A DNA stretch of 64,000 nucleotides from Perca fluviatilis (taxonomy: Eukaryota > Chordata > Actinopteri > Perciformes > Percidae), in contig NC_053119.1 in the NCBI RefSeq assembly GCF_010015445.1, forward strand, positions 29,250,383 to 29,314,382. The letters run 5' to 3'. Each line of letters opens with the position of its first letter. The stretch's first letter is position 1. The position numbers and the translations under genes are program-made. The notes beneath the pieces were generated by a model. It was not told the origin of the DNA. It ran no database searches and saw only the letters and a program-made list of their open reading frames with translations. Positions 1-11,600 of this stretch are shown one piece after another.

Positions 1-700
1 GGCTGACATAGTCATTTTTTTTCTTCATACCCTCTATTTATTTTATTTGCCATCTTCCATTGTGAGATTTATTATTAAAAAGGAGAGATCACAACAGTTA
101 CATCAACAAGATAGCATTCATACGCCTTTATTATCATCATGACAACTACAGTAAAGTCAAATGTGTAAAGTAGATCGTAAGGTAGAGCCCTGCTCCCCAC
201 CCCAATACTTTCTGGCACAATCTAAGTAAAAACTCTTTCATTTACATTCAGAACAGGGAAATTATAGATTGCTTGATTACCAAAGGAATTGTATTGAAAT
301 AACTGTTAAAGACAAAACCAACAGGAATAAACATCGGTGTTAAAACCAAAGTTTATAATGATTTAGGATGGGAAACTGTATTCTGTATTAGTTGTTGAAT
401 TGTATGCTAGCTATATGGAGAGACAAAATTTTACTTTTAATTTTTGCACATTCAGGTGACCTGCTATGCACTGACTTAATCACTTTCTAAACCTTCTTTC
501 TATTGGAATTAACTATTTGGAAGAGTACCAATTGAATACTGTCCTCATTCCACTTGAAATTAATACCAAATGACACAGTCCTTTGCAGGAGCATTCTTCT
601 AAAATTACAGTTACATGAGTTCATTTTTAGTAAAGAGTAAGGAACAATGTGACCTGTAAAATGAAAGGAAATAAAGTAGTGTATTTGGTATATTGTCTTA
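1..700. other. No gene seen
   Basis: AT-rich, apparently single-copy DNA, presumably a mapk8ip1 intron or its upstream flank. No exon with JIP1 similarity was recognised. The same holds for 1087-1854 and 3034-3660. Confidence 0.4.
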
Positions 701-1086
701 TAGTCTCGCTTTGCCAGACTATCCACATGCTGCGGAGCGGAGGAGGGTCTGGCTAGTCCACACAGCATCCCGGGATGGGAGAAAAACGTGCTCTGGTTTA
801 TTGGCATTTCTTTAAACCAATCACAATTTTCTTGGGTGGTGCTAAGGACGGAGCCACTGCAAAATAGTCGTGCGAGAGAAAACTCAGATTGGACAGATGG
901 TCTAGCTAGCTGTCTCATTTTACCCTGCAGAGATCTGAGGAGCAGTTAACCATAGTCCTCATAAATCCACTGGAGTTTAAAATTCCAACAAAAAACAAAG
1001 CAGAAGGAAACGGAAATTGCCGAAAAGACATGCATCTAGTGGATTTTCCTGCAATCCTGGAGGTGGAACATCAAGGATATAGACTA
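701..1086. mobile_element. TAGTCT-ended non-autonomous DNA element, copy A
   Basis: Starts TAGTCTCGCTTTGCCAGA and ends GGATATAGACTA, so the outer six bases are inverted. The interior recurs in the opposite orientation at 28691-29010 plus 34009-34185 and at 34644-34917. It includes GACAGCTAGCTAGAC, ATTGTGATTGGTTTAAAG and CAATAAACCAGAGCACGT (read on the minus strand). The 143-codon minus frame across it is a repeat shadow, not a gene. Superfamily not assigned. Confidence 0.7.
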
Positions 1087-1854
1087 AATGCCTTATGGTC
1101 TAAAACTGTTTTAGTTTCATTTACAACCTCACAAGAATGAATCTCTGATGAAAACACTGGCTACTTTTGATAAAGGGTAACTATGGGGATATGGAATAGC
1201 AGCACAAAATACTCATTAATGGTAGTTTTATTATAAAACAAGAAACCACTTTGAAGAGTGCAAACCTCAGAGTAGGTGACAGATTAGTTATATAAGTGTA
1301 CCCAAATATTAAAGGTTCAGGGGGTCACTGAAATCACGTGGCATCTTACTGTTGGTAATATGAATGTGTACAGTAAATGCAAATGTGTATGACATGGGGG
1401 TCATCAGAAAATTGAAAAGTTATTCCTTATGATGAAATAATTAAAACCAATTTAGGTTATTCCTCCTCCTTAATCATTACACAACCTAATTATGACTAAT
1501 CTGTCATTTGGGTTTAAAGCTGCATTAGCCTCTTTTTTTTTTAATTGTTGGCACAGCAGAACATGCTGAAAACTTAACAATGACATATTATTGTCTATAA
1601 AGTTGTTATTGGGAGTGTTTTAGCAAGAAATGTACACATCCAACATTAGAGCAACATTAGCATATTTTTGGAAGATTTGTGTCCACCTGATGAAGTCCAA
1701 TATACGCTTTCCTTTTATTTTTGTTGTTGTTTTTAATCTTCACTAACTCCTTAGGGAAATATGCAGCACTTTAGCTGGTATATGTGACACTAATTTCATC
1801 AGCTAGTCTCTAACTTTGTGTTTTATGCTGCCTGCTGCTGAAAATGGGATTGAT

Positions 1855-2035
1855 TATGTACGGTGGCTGACCAGGGCAAACACACTACAACGGCCCAAAA
1901 CACTTCCATTGGAGGAAATGTGCTGCTTATACAGAAACGACGCATAGTAAAAATCACCCAAACCCCCAAAACACATGCCCCAGCAAAACACTGCAAGTAC
2001 AGAAATGATGTAAAGTAACAGAGTATGCAAGTGCG
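1855..2035. repeat. Possible dispersed repeat fragment
   Basis: Contains GTGGCTGACCAGGGCAAAC followed by runs of CAAAACAC-like units, resembling a recurrent teleost repeat. No ends were defined. Confidence 0.3.
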
Positions 2036-2329
2036 AGTTTCTCTCTTCTTAATTCCAGCGGCGTCGCTCTGCTTCTAATCGCCTACTGCATTAATGGGGG
2101 TTGACTTTATAGCTCCTATACATTAATGTAATCCTAAACACTGTAGTCGATCCACTTTTTGCAGTGATGTCTTTGCTGCTGCTGCATATAGTATATGGCC
2201 ATAATCTATTGCTGACCTCATGTCGCCCTATAGGTGTATTCATGCCTGTTTGTCCAAGTTTGTAATAGATTTATGACTTTTTTTTTTATTTCGTTTCTAA
2301 GTGTTTGATATGTACTTGCTGTCGTGTTT

Positions 2330-2337
2330 TCTAAAAA

Positions 2338-2369
<32 letters not shown>

Positions 2370-2372
2370 ATG
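2330..2372. repeat. TA-rich microsatellite
   Basis: Imperfect (TA)n with two TACATA interruptions. Confidence 0.85.
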
Positions 2373-2397
2373 AGCGCGTAAGACAAACCATTAACTC

Positions 2398-3033
2398 CAG
2401 GGTTGTAGTCAAGTCCACCTTTGTCGAGTCCAAGACAAGTCTAAGTCAAGACCGAGTCCAAAAAAGTTCGAGTCCAAGTCAAGACTGAGTCCAAATGAAA
2501 GACAATCAATACAGAGACAGAAAAAAAAGATTCCTCTTTAAGACTACTCACTTACCTGTTCATAATTTATTTGATAAGAGAGACAGTATACTGTATATTC
2601 TACTTTAAGATGATGATTTGGCTTTATTATTTGTAATAATCAAAAAGCAGGTGCAGAGTAACACACTATGGGATCAAATTAGGCCATATTATTTACTTTA
2701 ATTATAAAATGGAAATGTTCCCATTCTTGAACTTGACATTGTCTGTGGCCAAAATGAAAATGATTGATACCCTATGATTGAGGTAGCCTACTGTATATGA
2801 TGCAGCCAGGTGTATACCAGGCGACCAATCTCGACGCCCATTCTAGATGGATTTTGAATTAAACTAATACCTGTTTTCTGAACGAGAACGCTTCATCAAC
2901 ATTTTTGTTTAGAATGAGGAAGTTACTTTAGAACAAAAGCATATAATGCTGGACTCGGTCATGCTCAGCTAGAATATTTGGTCGAGTCTAAGACAAGTCT
3001 GAGACAACAGAAAAGCGCCTTGAGTCCGATACA
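2398..3033. repeat. Degenerate GAGTCCAAGTCAAG-type repeat
   Basis: Clusters of GAGTC(C/T)AAG(A/T)CAAG occur at 2400-2495 and again at 2950-3030, bracketing AT-rich DNA. Likely the two ends of one old interspersed element. Confidence 0.45.
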
Positions 3034-3664
3034 GCCTGACGCACACCTTCTTTGGTGCACTGCATGTCCCAAACTGGTCAGTCAAACATATTGTAAACAT
3101 ATAATATACAATAATACAAAATACCACACTTTCCTTGCATATTTGCTATCTAGCCATAGATAGCCCAGGTAAGCCAACTTATATTCAGACACACTTTCCA
3201 ACAGCTGACCATATCGGCCTAATGTTACAGCACCTTTACCTTAACCTGAGGGGCTAAGTGTCTTGCCAAATAAAGACACTGAATAGTGCTGTGAAATGTC
3301 TGTTAGTATTCTGCTAAATAGTACTAGTTTGCTACAACATGACCTTTCTATGGAAGGTACATCTAATCTAATCATATGTGTTTAAGGTGCAGTATTTTAC
3401 ATATGTTTTGGTTTTGGTTTGGTGTATTTATGGATATAGAAAGAGGATCCAAGGGATAACATGTAAAAGCGATGAACACTTTTTTCCAACATGGTCCCTG
3501 ATGGAAGGGAACAGGACATGCAACACATGCAAACACATACAGCCCTTCTAAGGGTGAAAAAGAAGAAGAAAAAAGAAAATAAATAAAACTACACATCAAA
3601 AGTACCAGATAAAAAACCATGAGCTACAAATCAATAAATTATCCGGTCCCCAGTCTAGAGTCTA

Positions 3665-5720
3665 TTTTCCCCTAATTATCTATTTTATTCCACAAGTAAA
3701 CCCTAATTTTATGTTTAAAATCCCTTTTCGTTTATGCCATTTTAATATTAATTGGAAGATTATTCCATAAAATAATTTCTGTATAAAAAAGGATTTTCTT
3801 GCTTCACTATTCGCACATGGGACCTTACATGAACGGACACTGGCCCTAGTCTCATGGGCATGTTGAGTGTGCACCATCAGAATTTGAAATCCCAAATACT
3901 TTGGGCCTACACCATTAATGATATTGTACATATGATTGAGTTTAAGTTGTTCAACCCTAAGCTTTACAGGCAGGAACTCTACCCTCTTAAACTAATTTAT
4001 TCGGTTTAGACAGTATGAAGCGGATCATATTGTTTTGCATAACCTGCATCTTATTTTTAATTTTCATTGTCAGGCCACTGTACCATGCTGAGCATGCTTA
4101 GTCAAAATGGCACTGAATGAGTGCTGAGACGAGGGCCCCTATTTTAACGATCTGAAACGCAAGTATGAAACGCAAAACGCAAGTAGCTTTGTGGGCGGAT
4201 CTCGGGCGCTGTTGCTATTATACCGGCGGGATAAATGACTCTTGCGCCCGACGCAAATCTAAAATGGGTTGGTCTGAAGTAGCTAGGTGTGGTTTGGGCG
4301 TAACGTGCAATAAACCAATCAGAGCGTCATCTCACATTCCCTTTAAGAGCAGCGTGCTTGTTCCATGGCGGATTGCTGTTATGACGGCGGATTTGCCTGG
4401 CGCACGCCAGCGGGAGCTGCCGATGCGAGATGCGGCAAAGTAATAAATGCCCGTCTTGGCTGGGTGGCGATGTTGCTGCGGCCACTCGGGCGTATCTCCT
4501 CAAGTCTGGAGAGGATTGCTGCAGCAATGGAGCGTGGGCCTCCAAACGCACCACCTGCACCTGTTGTGCCCCTTCCTCCTCCCCCCCACTCCATCTCCGT
4601 CCACCCGCTCCATCAGGAGCGCATCGCGCATTACTCCCGGACCAGATTCCGCCGGAGTGTCCAATCCCACCGTAGTTCAACATCACGTCTCCTTAAGTCC
4701 TCTAATATTTCTTCATTTATGTCATCAACACATCCATGATTCATGGAAATGTGTAAAACACAACAAGCCACAAAGAATGCTGCGACTTTTTGAGGACTGT
4801 AAGTGCCTCCTGATCTATCAAACACATGAAGCGCATTTTCAGTAATATTTTCCTTTGTAATTATGTATGGTTTTCAAAAATGGGAACTGCTGCTTCCATT
4901 TAGATGAGAGAAGTGTACACGCGTTGTGCACACGCTACATTATGGCTAAGCATGCGCCCCTAAAATAGCATCTGAATAACGCGCTACTGACTTTAGACTA
5001 GCGCCACTGACTTTAGACCAGGTTTTTCCTGGTCAGTGGCGGAATTGTTTTCTGAAACTGCAGAATAGCACAAAGTAACGTTTGCGCCTGAACACGCCTG
5101 CTCTTTTCGCTGAACCGCCCCCGGGAGCGCAAATACATTCCCTAATTTACCGACGTGCGTCTGTGGAGGGAAAAGTTCGCTGTGCGTCGGGTGCAAAATA
5201 GGAATGATACATGCGTCGGTGTACAAAGGCAATTGCGCTGAGTGCAAGATAGGGCCCGAGGAGTTTTTTTATTTTTAAGTCAAACTGCCTTGTATTATGG
5301 TATAAGAATTTCAATTTGCAGGCACTTTTGTTCAGTAATTTCTTTACAATGGAATATCCAGACAGTGTCTGGTCCAGTCTAATACCTAGATATGTAACAG
5401 TATCCTTTGCTTCAATTTCATTTTCGTTACATGTGACTTTTAGCACAGGTGCCTTTTGTAGCTTATGTCTTGTGCCAAATAAAACCTAAATAAGATAAAA
5501 GAATAGAGTGGTCCACTGTGTCAAATGTTTTTTGTAAGTCCAGTAACACCATGCCAGTGTAGTTACCTTTTTCACTTTCTTGTCTGATGTAATTACAAAG
5601 ATAAGTGAGGCATGTGTCAGTGGAGTAAGCAGATCTGAATCCAGGTATGTGAAGTGGTTCATAAAAAACTTTGTCTGCATTTTATTCCCAAAACAGTTTG
5701 CAATCAGTTCACAAATGACT
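3665..5720 (-). mobile_element. Decayed LINE reverse-transcriptase relic, interrupted
   Basis: Read on the minus strand, 5720-5261 carries an RT core block (GMVLLDLQKTFDTVDHSI) and, after a gap, EAKDTVTYLGIRLDQTLSG. After the inserted element at 4134-5257 the reading resumes with a C-terminal RT block (IINGVGPKYLGFQIL). Frames are broken throughout, so it is dead. Its clade is probably Jockey/L2-like. It ends within about 60 bases of the first visible mapk8ip1 exon. Confidence 0.65.
4134..5257 (-). mobile_element. PIF/Harbinger-type deletion derivative nested in a LINE
   Basis: The ends are inverted: left GGCCCCTATTTTAACG, right (minus strand) GGGCCCTATCTTGCAC. GAG flanks both sides (4131-4133 and 5258-5260), as expected for a 3-bp target duplication. 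On the minus strand, 4825-4631 encodes ACCVLH and DDINEEILEDLRRRD. This resembles the C-terminus of Harbinger transposases, where a CVLHN motif is usual. No intact transposase frame remains. Confidence 0.6.
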
Positions 5721-5760
5721 CTTGTTATATCTAACCAGTGTCCATAATTTGTGTTCATAG

Positions 5761-8592
5761 GCCAAAACCATGACAGGACCCAAGACAACCCCCCTATCCT
5801 CTCCCGGTCCAGCAGCGAGGGGGGGTCAAACAGAATGTCACTGAGCTCAGACACAGAGGCCCCCCCACCAGGGCCCCTGCATCCCTCTCTATCCCACCGA
5901 ACCAACCCTGACATCAGAGAAGAAGAGGGGGAGGGAACTCCAACTCCCTCTGTGAACGTCCAGAATGGTCCAACCCACTGCCTTGCAGGTAATGAAAAAA
6001 CAGAGATGGACTCTACTAAGTCAAAGGTCCATGCAGGGGGAGAAAAAGGTGACAATAACATTGAGGTGGATAGCACCGAATCTGTCACTCAGGGAGATCG
6101 TGCGGCTGCTCAGACTGTACCAAAGAGTGAAGCTACAGCAGGGTTAAATTATGACTCTGTTAAGTACACTCTGGTGGTCGATGAACACGCTCAATTGGAG
6201 TTGGTCAGCCTCAAGGACTGCTTTCACGGTTACAACGAGCACAATGATGACAGCGATGCAGAGACGGTCTATCAGTCAGCCAATGAGGAGGAAGACCCAG
6301 AGTATGAGGAGGAGAGAAAGGGGAGAGAGGAAGCAAAGAAGCAAGGTAATCATACAGATTCCTTTTTAACATGGCTGAGCTCACTTCTGTCACAAATCAG
6401 TATCATGAGTTGGTATAACAGTGGCCAAGCTCATGGGGTAAGTTCATTAAATGTAGAAGGTTTATCCCTTTTGGAGCATGAATGTTCCAAGCCAGGAGTG
6501 TCAAACTCAACTTCACTAAGGGCCACACTGGAAAATGAGAATCACATCTAGAGCCAGACATTTTAGTTTCAGTTTATTGACATGCTTTTGTTTAAGGCAA
6601 AAAGTCAAATATCTTTGACTGTGTTATTGCATGGCTCATATAGCCTTCTTACTTACAGTTTGGTCGACTTTAAGCCCCCAGCAAAAAAGTTCCTTAGCCA
6701 TCAGAGAAAAAAGCGTCAAAAAAGGTCGGAAAAAGCGGCAAAAACTTCAGAAAAAGGGACAAAAACATTGCAAAAGCAACAAAAACGTTGCAAAAGCGGC
6801 AAAAAATAACAAAAGTGACAAAATGAAAAGGCGGCAAAATCATCAGAAAAAGTGACAAAAATTTGAAAATACATCGGAAAAAGTGGTTAAAAACAGAACG
6901 TGACAAAAACGCTGACAACACATTGGGTAAAGTGACAAAAACTTTGAAAAAGTGCCAAAAACATCATAAAAAATGCCTGAAAAAAACTAGGTGTGCCAAA
7001 ATTTATTGTGAACCTAAATTGATACACGGGCCAGGTAAAAATCTGCAAGGGGCCGAGTTCGGGCCGCGGGCCTTGAGTTTGACACGTGTTCTAAGCACAT
7101 TTCATTAGATTATAAGACATCCTGTGTACGGTCCCCCTACAGGTTGTCTCATTGGAACTACAACTCGCGTCGGGTAGCGTGAGTTGTAGTTCCAATGAAA
7201 CAACCTGTAGGGCTAAAAGTTACATAGTGTTGCTTTAAAGTCTAAAATGAAAAGGCTTCATCCTTAGGGAAGCATTATTGTGCTCCGTTAATCAGTCAGT
7301 CAGTTGGGATCAGTTGCCGAGTTAACGCCAGTTGCTCGATGCGTGCCATGGGGCTTCTGTGCACTACTGTATACCTGCTGAATTAGTCGACTGTGGTATC
7401 ATACATCCCTAATCACAGGTCGATTTATAACAAATTGTGGCAATCCTGGTCTTTGCTTACCACAGACTGTTATTGTTGATAGGTAAAGTTAGCTAAATTA
7501 GCATCGTCGTTATTCTATAGCTTTATCCGGGCAGCAACGGAGCAATCCCGGAAGTGGAACATTGTGGATATAGACTATCTGCATATCAACAGAAAAATAT
7601 ATAATGTATCATGTTATTAAGTTGGAACATAAAAAGAGAAAAGAGGGCCTTGTGGAACACCACTGGACAGATGGAGCACACTCTTTGTACTACATAATTG
7701 TGCATATAATATTGTCTGAAGTTGTTATCAAACCTGTTTGCCCAGTTCTTGGGTTTTGGTTTCTTGCTGCTAATAGTTTAACCTTTCCTTGTTTTTCTGC
7801 TCCAAGAGAGGAGGAAAGAGGAGGAAAAGAGAAGAAAGGAGGAGGATGAGAAGAAGAAAAGGAGGGAAGAGGATGTGAAGAGAAGGAGAGAGGAGGAGGT
7901 GAAGAGGAGGAGGGAAGTTGTGGCAAGGATCTGCAAACAGTCCAAGGTAACATCAACCACAACTTCAGAGGAAGAGGAGTCTAACGGAGGAAGGGCCAGA
8001 ACTTCCAGAAGTAAGAAGTTCCTCAACCTGTTTTCCAACAACAGCAGTCATTACAGCACCACTGGTTTGTATATTCTTCAAAAATATTAACTTTAAATCA
8101 AAAACTAATTTACAAATTAGGATCCTGTGAGTTCAGGCACGTTAACGATAACTAATTTAAGTTGCTTCCTGCCTGTCTTTTAACCTTTATGTTGTCTTTG
8201 GGTCAAATTTGACCAGTTTCCTAATTTCTATATCAGAAATATGGGTTATTTTACCTAATTTTGATTACCCAAAAATAACATGGACGATTCCATACAACTT
8301 CACTTTCATTCACAATTTTGTTTAAAATATTTGAACTTTTGAAAAAAAAAAAACTGACTGAACGTTGACATATACCCTTCTTTGATTATCCTTCCTTTAT
8401 TATTAGTCTAAATAATTCATAATTCCTGCAAATTCATGCAAATTCTCCTACAGTTCTCCACTGACATTTTATTGTACAGACGGTAGAGAGGAAATATGAT
8501 CTAAGCTTATCAGTATATGCATTGATATACCAAAAATGACAGGCCAAGAAATACATATAATTAAATAGTCTTGACTAGGTATATATATATAC

Positions 8593-8627
<35 letters not shown>

Positions 8628-11600
8628 GTGGAAGTTCTCTTTATTCGTCACCTCAGATACAGTTGTTGTATCATTACTAAGTGAGTATGTTGAAGCTTTT
8701 CCACCTGGACCCTATGTTCCTATGTTTTTGTGACTGATGGGAACAAAAATCTTTTTTTTTTAAAGATAATTTTTTGGGGGCTTTTCCCTTTATTACAGAG
8801 ACAGTGGATAGGCATGAAAGGTGGAGAGAGATGGGGGATGACACGCAACAAAGGTCAGCAGGTCAGATTTGAGCCTGCGCCGCTGTTGGACTCAGCCAAC
8901 ATAGGGCGAACGCTCTTACTGGGTGAGCTAGAGGCCGCCCCGGGAACAAAAATCTTTGACATTGGTCCAGTATTAAGCAAGAGACAAACGAAACGAAACA
9001 AGCTACAATGTAAGTTAATAGGGCAATTGTCCAGCTTGTATTTACCTTCACAAAAGTGCTCGTTTTGCCATTAAATCACATTAATATTCTAAGTGTCCGA
9101 CAACATTATGGAAATGATCCCTTCAGTGATAGACCTTTAAAACCTCTTTGAGACCTTTTTGTTTAACCAGAAACCGCTCTTAAGTGGCTAGCGCTAAACC
9201 CACCAGACTCCATTTAAAAAAACCAATGCTTTTAGCGTGTATAGAGCCATCATATTATCACATGTAAATCGGTAAACTATGTGTTTATTTCAACCAAAAA
9301 TAGAGTTGTGATGGTTGGAAAAGTGGAACGATGACCCAAAACGGCTTTTCACAGTTTTATATTGTTTCTGTCAACTTTGAAAGAAGTGTATTTTACGATG
9401 CTAAAATTACTGTTTATTTACATGGAGTCTGGTGGTTTTAGCGAACGCAATTTTGCAGATGTTTTTATGTTTAAATAAAGGATCTTACTCTTTAACAGAA
9501 AGGTCAACCTCCTTAGCAATCCTTTCCATGTTGTCAGACACTTAAAATATTAATCTGAGCCGGTCAGTGGCAAAACGAGCACTTTTGTGAAACAAACACT
9601 TTTGTGAAGGTAAATACAAGCTACACAATTGCCCTATTAACTTACCTTGTAGCTTGTTTTGCTGCTGCCGACCAATTTCAAAGATTGTTATTCCCATCAG
9701 TCACGTAGACACAAAAACATAGGAAAATAGGGTTGGTTGAAAATGAAATGTAGCACATTTTAAAATGTTTTGGATTTATTAAATCATCATAAATCATTTT
9801 TAAAAATACCTACTTAAACACATTGGAGAAAAAAAGTGAAATTTATTATTGAGACCAGAAGATAAAGTGGAAAAAAACATGATGTTTGAGACATTGGCAG
9901 TTCATTAATTGGCCTTCATGGAGGCGGTGAGATTACATCTGGTGTAGCCTGTTAATCAGACTGAAATGCCATTTTGTTTCACTTCTGTCATTCAGCCTGA
10001 CATTGGTGTATTGTATACGCTAGCCAATTTCTTGTTCACTTTGCCCTTAGCCATTCTTAGCAAGTGATTTAATATATCCATCCCAGCAGTCATTTTCAGT
10101 TAATATGGAAGCTGCAGTAACAGTTGATAGGAGCAGTTAACATTTTTCCCACTGATCAAAGAAATATGTTGATTCAATAGCCTTTATTTCTGTAGATCGA
10201 ATTACAGCAACCTGTACAGCTTTTGACCATTGGTATGTCGCTGTTTGTCACTTACACAATCATACACAGTACAACGTGTTGTGAAGTTCTTTTGTGCCTA
10301 TCTCTAGCAAATAATTATAAATAGTAAGAAATACATAATGGAATAGAAATCTATAGAATGAAATAAACCAAATAAAATGAAATATTTTACAAAAGAAACA
10401 ATAAAAACAACATATCAGTAAGTTTTCAGAGGAATGAAACACTAGGACAATGGATTAGTTTTAGGGAAAATGAAACGATACAACCGGCACATAGTATAAC
10501 ATATGCGTTGTGTGGCAGGCGGATGGATTATAATTATGAGTTGACCTGACTGCAGCAGAGAGAGGAGTCTGTTGTTGGGATGATTGAGATCTTTTATGAT
10601 CCTTTCATTCAGCACCTCCTGGTCTCTAGGGCTGAGAGTTCACCTCTTAGGCCACATTTACTTTGCTACATTTACAACTTGCATTCACACTGCGCTGGCA
10701 TTTTCGATCCCCTAAACCAGAGACATTCGAAAACACTTCTGACCCTGTTTTGGTTTGGAATCTGCAGGTTTGTGTTGCAGTCTCAATGGCCGCAAACAGA
10801 GACCTTTGGCAGAACTGATATTGACGCCTACGTTTCACCGACTGATTGGGTCTTATTGGTCATGACGTCTAGTTATCTGAGACTAACCTACTAACGTTAC
10901 CATAGCAACTACCAACAACGGGCGGAGTATACATGCTGCCTCCTGTTAGCCCCGGCACGCGCATGCCCAGTATACAAATTAATGTTTATGAGGTTTGGGC
11001 GTGTTAGTTTAAACGGAGATTAGTTCTTCTACTGGAGCTAAAAACACTTGTGTGGACGGAGTTCGCTGCTCCCAAATTTTGTTAACTTCCTGTCAACTGA
11101 TGTCATTCACATACACTGCAACCAAGGAACCTTATAAACGTTTATGTTTTATTGACCGCAACAAGAAATAAACTAGAATACATTTAGAATGCTTATGTTT
11201 AAATGTAACTTATGTGTAACTGTGAAATGGTCTATAGTGACTAGAATAGGCAGTGTGTTGATATGCATTGCTATTGTCTGTACAGTGAGTAGTCGCTAGA
11301 GGACAGGATGGTCTATGTTCAGTAGGGTTGGGTATCGTTTGGGTTTTTTCCGATACCGGTGCTAAATCAATACTTTTAAAATGGTGCCGGTGCCTGAACC
11401 TGAACCGAAATATATAATATATTTATAATGTATATAATATAAAAAAAGGAGCACATTTTGTGCTCCTGTCATTTTGACAGTTGGCGACATTAAAGAACGG
11501 CTTGTTTATTGCTAAGGCCATATGGTCAACATTAAATGATTGATTAATAATGTAATAACTGGCACTGTGTTTCGGTACCCAACCCTAACAGTGTTATATG

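Noticed and set aside
487..918. 143-codon minus-strand ORF
   Set aside because: It lies across the TAGTCT repeat element and its reading recurs with the other copies; no gene-like context or splice signals.
4165..4845. Several overlapping ORFs of 80-132 codons on both strands
   Set aside because: They are GC-rich frames inside the Harbinger derivative; only the short minus segment 4825-4631 resembles a known protein.
5989..5998. GTAATG after GCAG as an alternative donor in the first visible mapk8ip1 exon
   Set aside because: The frame stays open and JIP-like on both sides, so a single exon to 6345 is simpler; an alternative isoform is not excluded.
5486..6088. 200-codon minus-strand ORF
   Set aside because: It crosses from the LINE relic into the antisense of a mapk8ip1 exon; the first part is antisense noise.
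7690..8041. Ser/Leu/Pro-rich minus-strand ORFs
   Set aside because: Antisense of the purine-rich mapk8ip1 exon.
8755..8941. Functional tRNA gene
   Set aside because: The A and B boxes are degenerate, no clover-leaf can be closed, and it has an A-rich tail and target duplication: a SINE.
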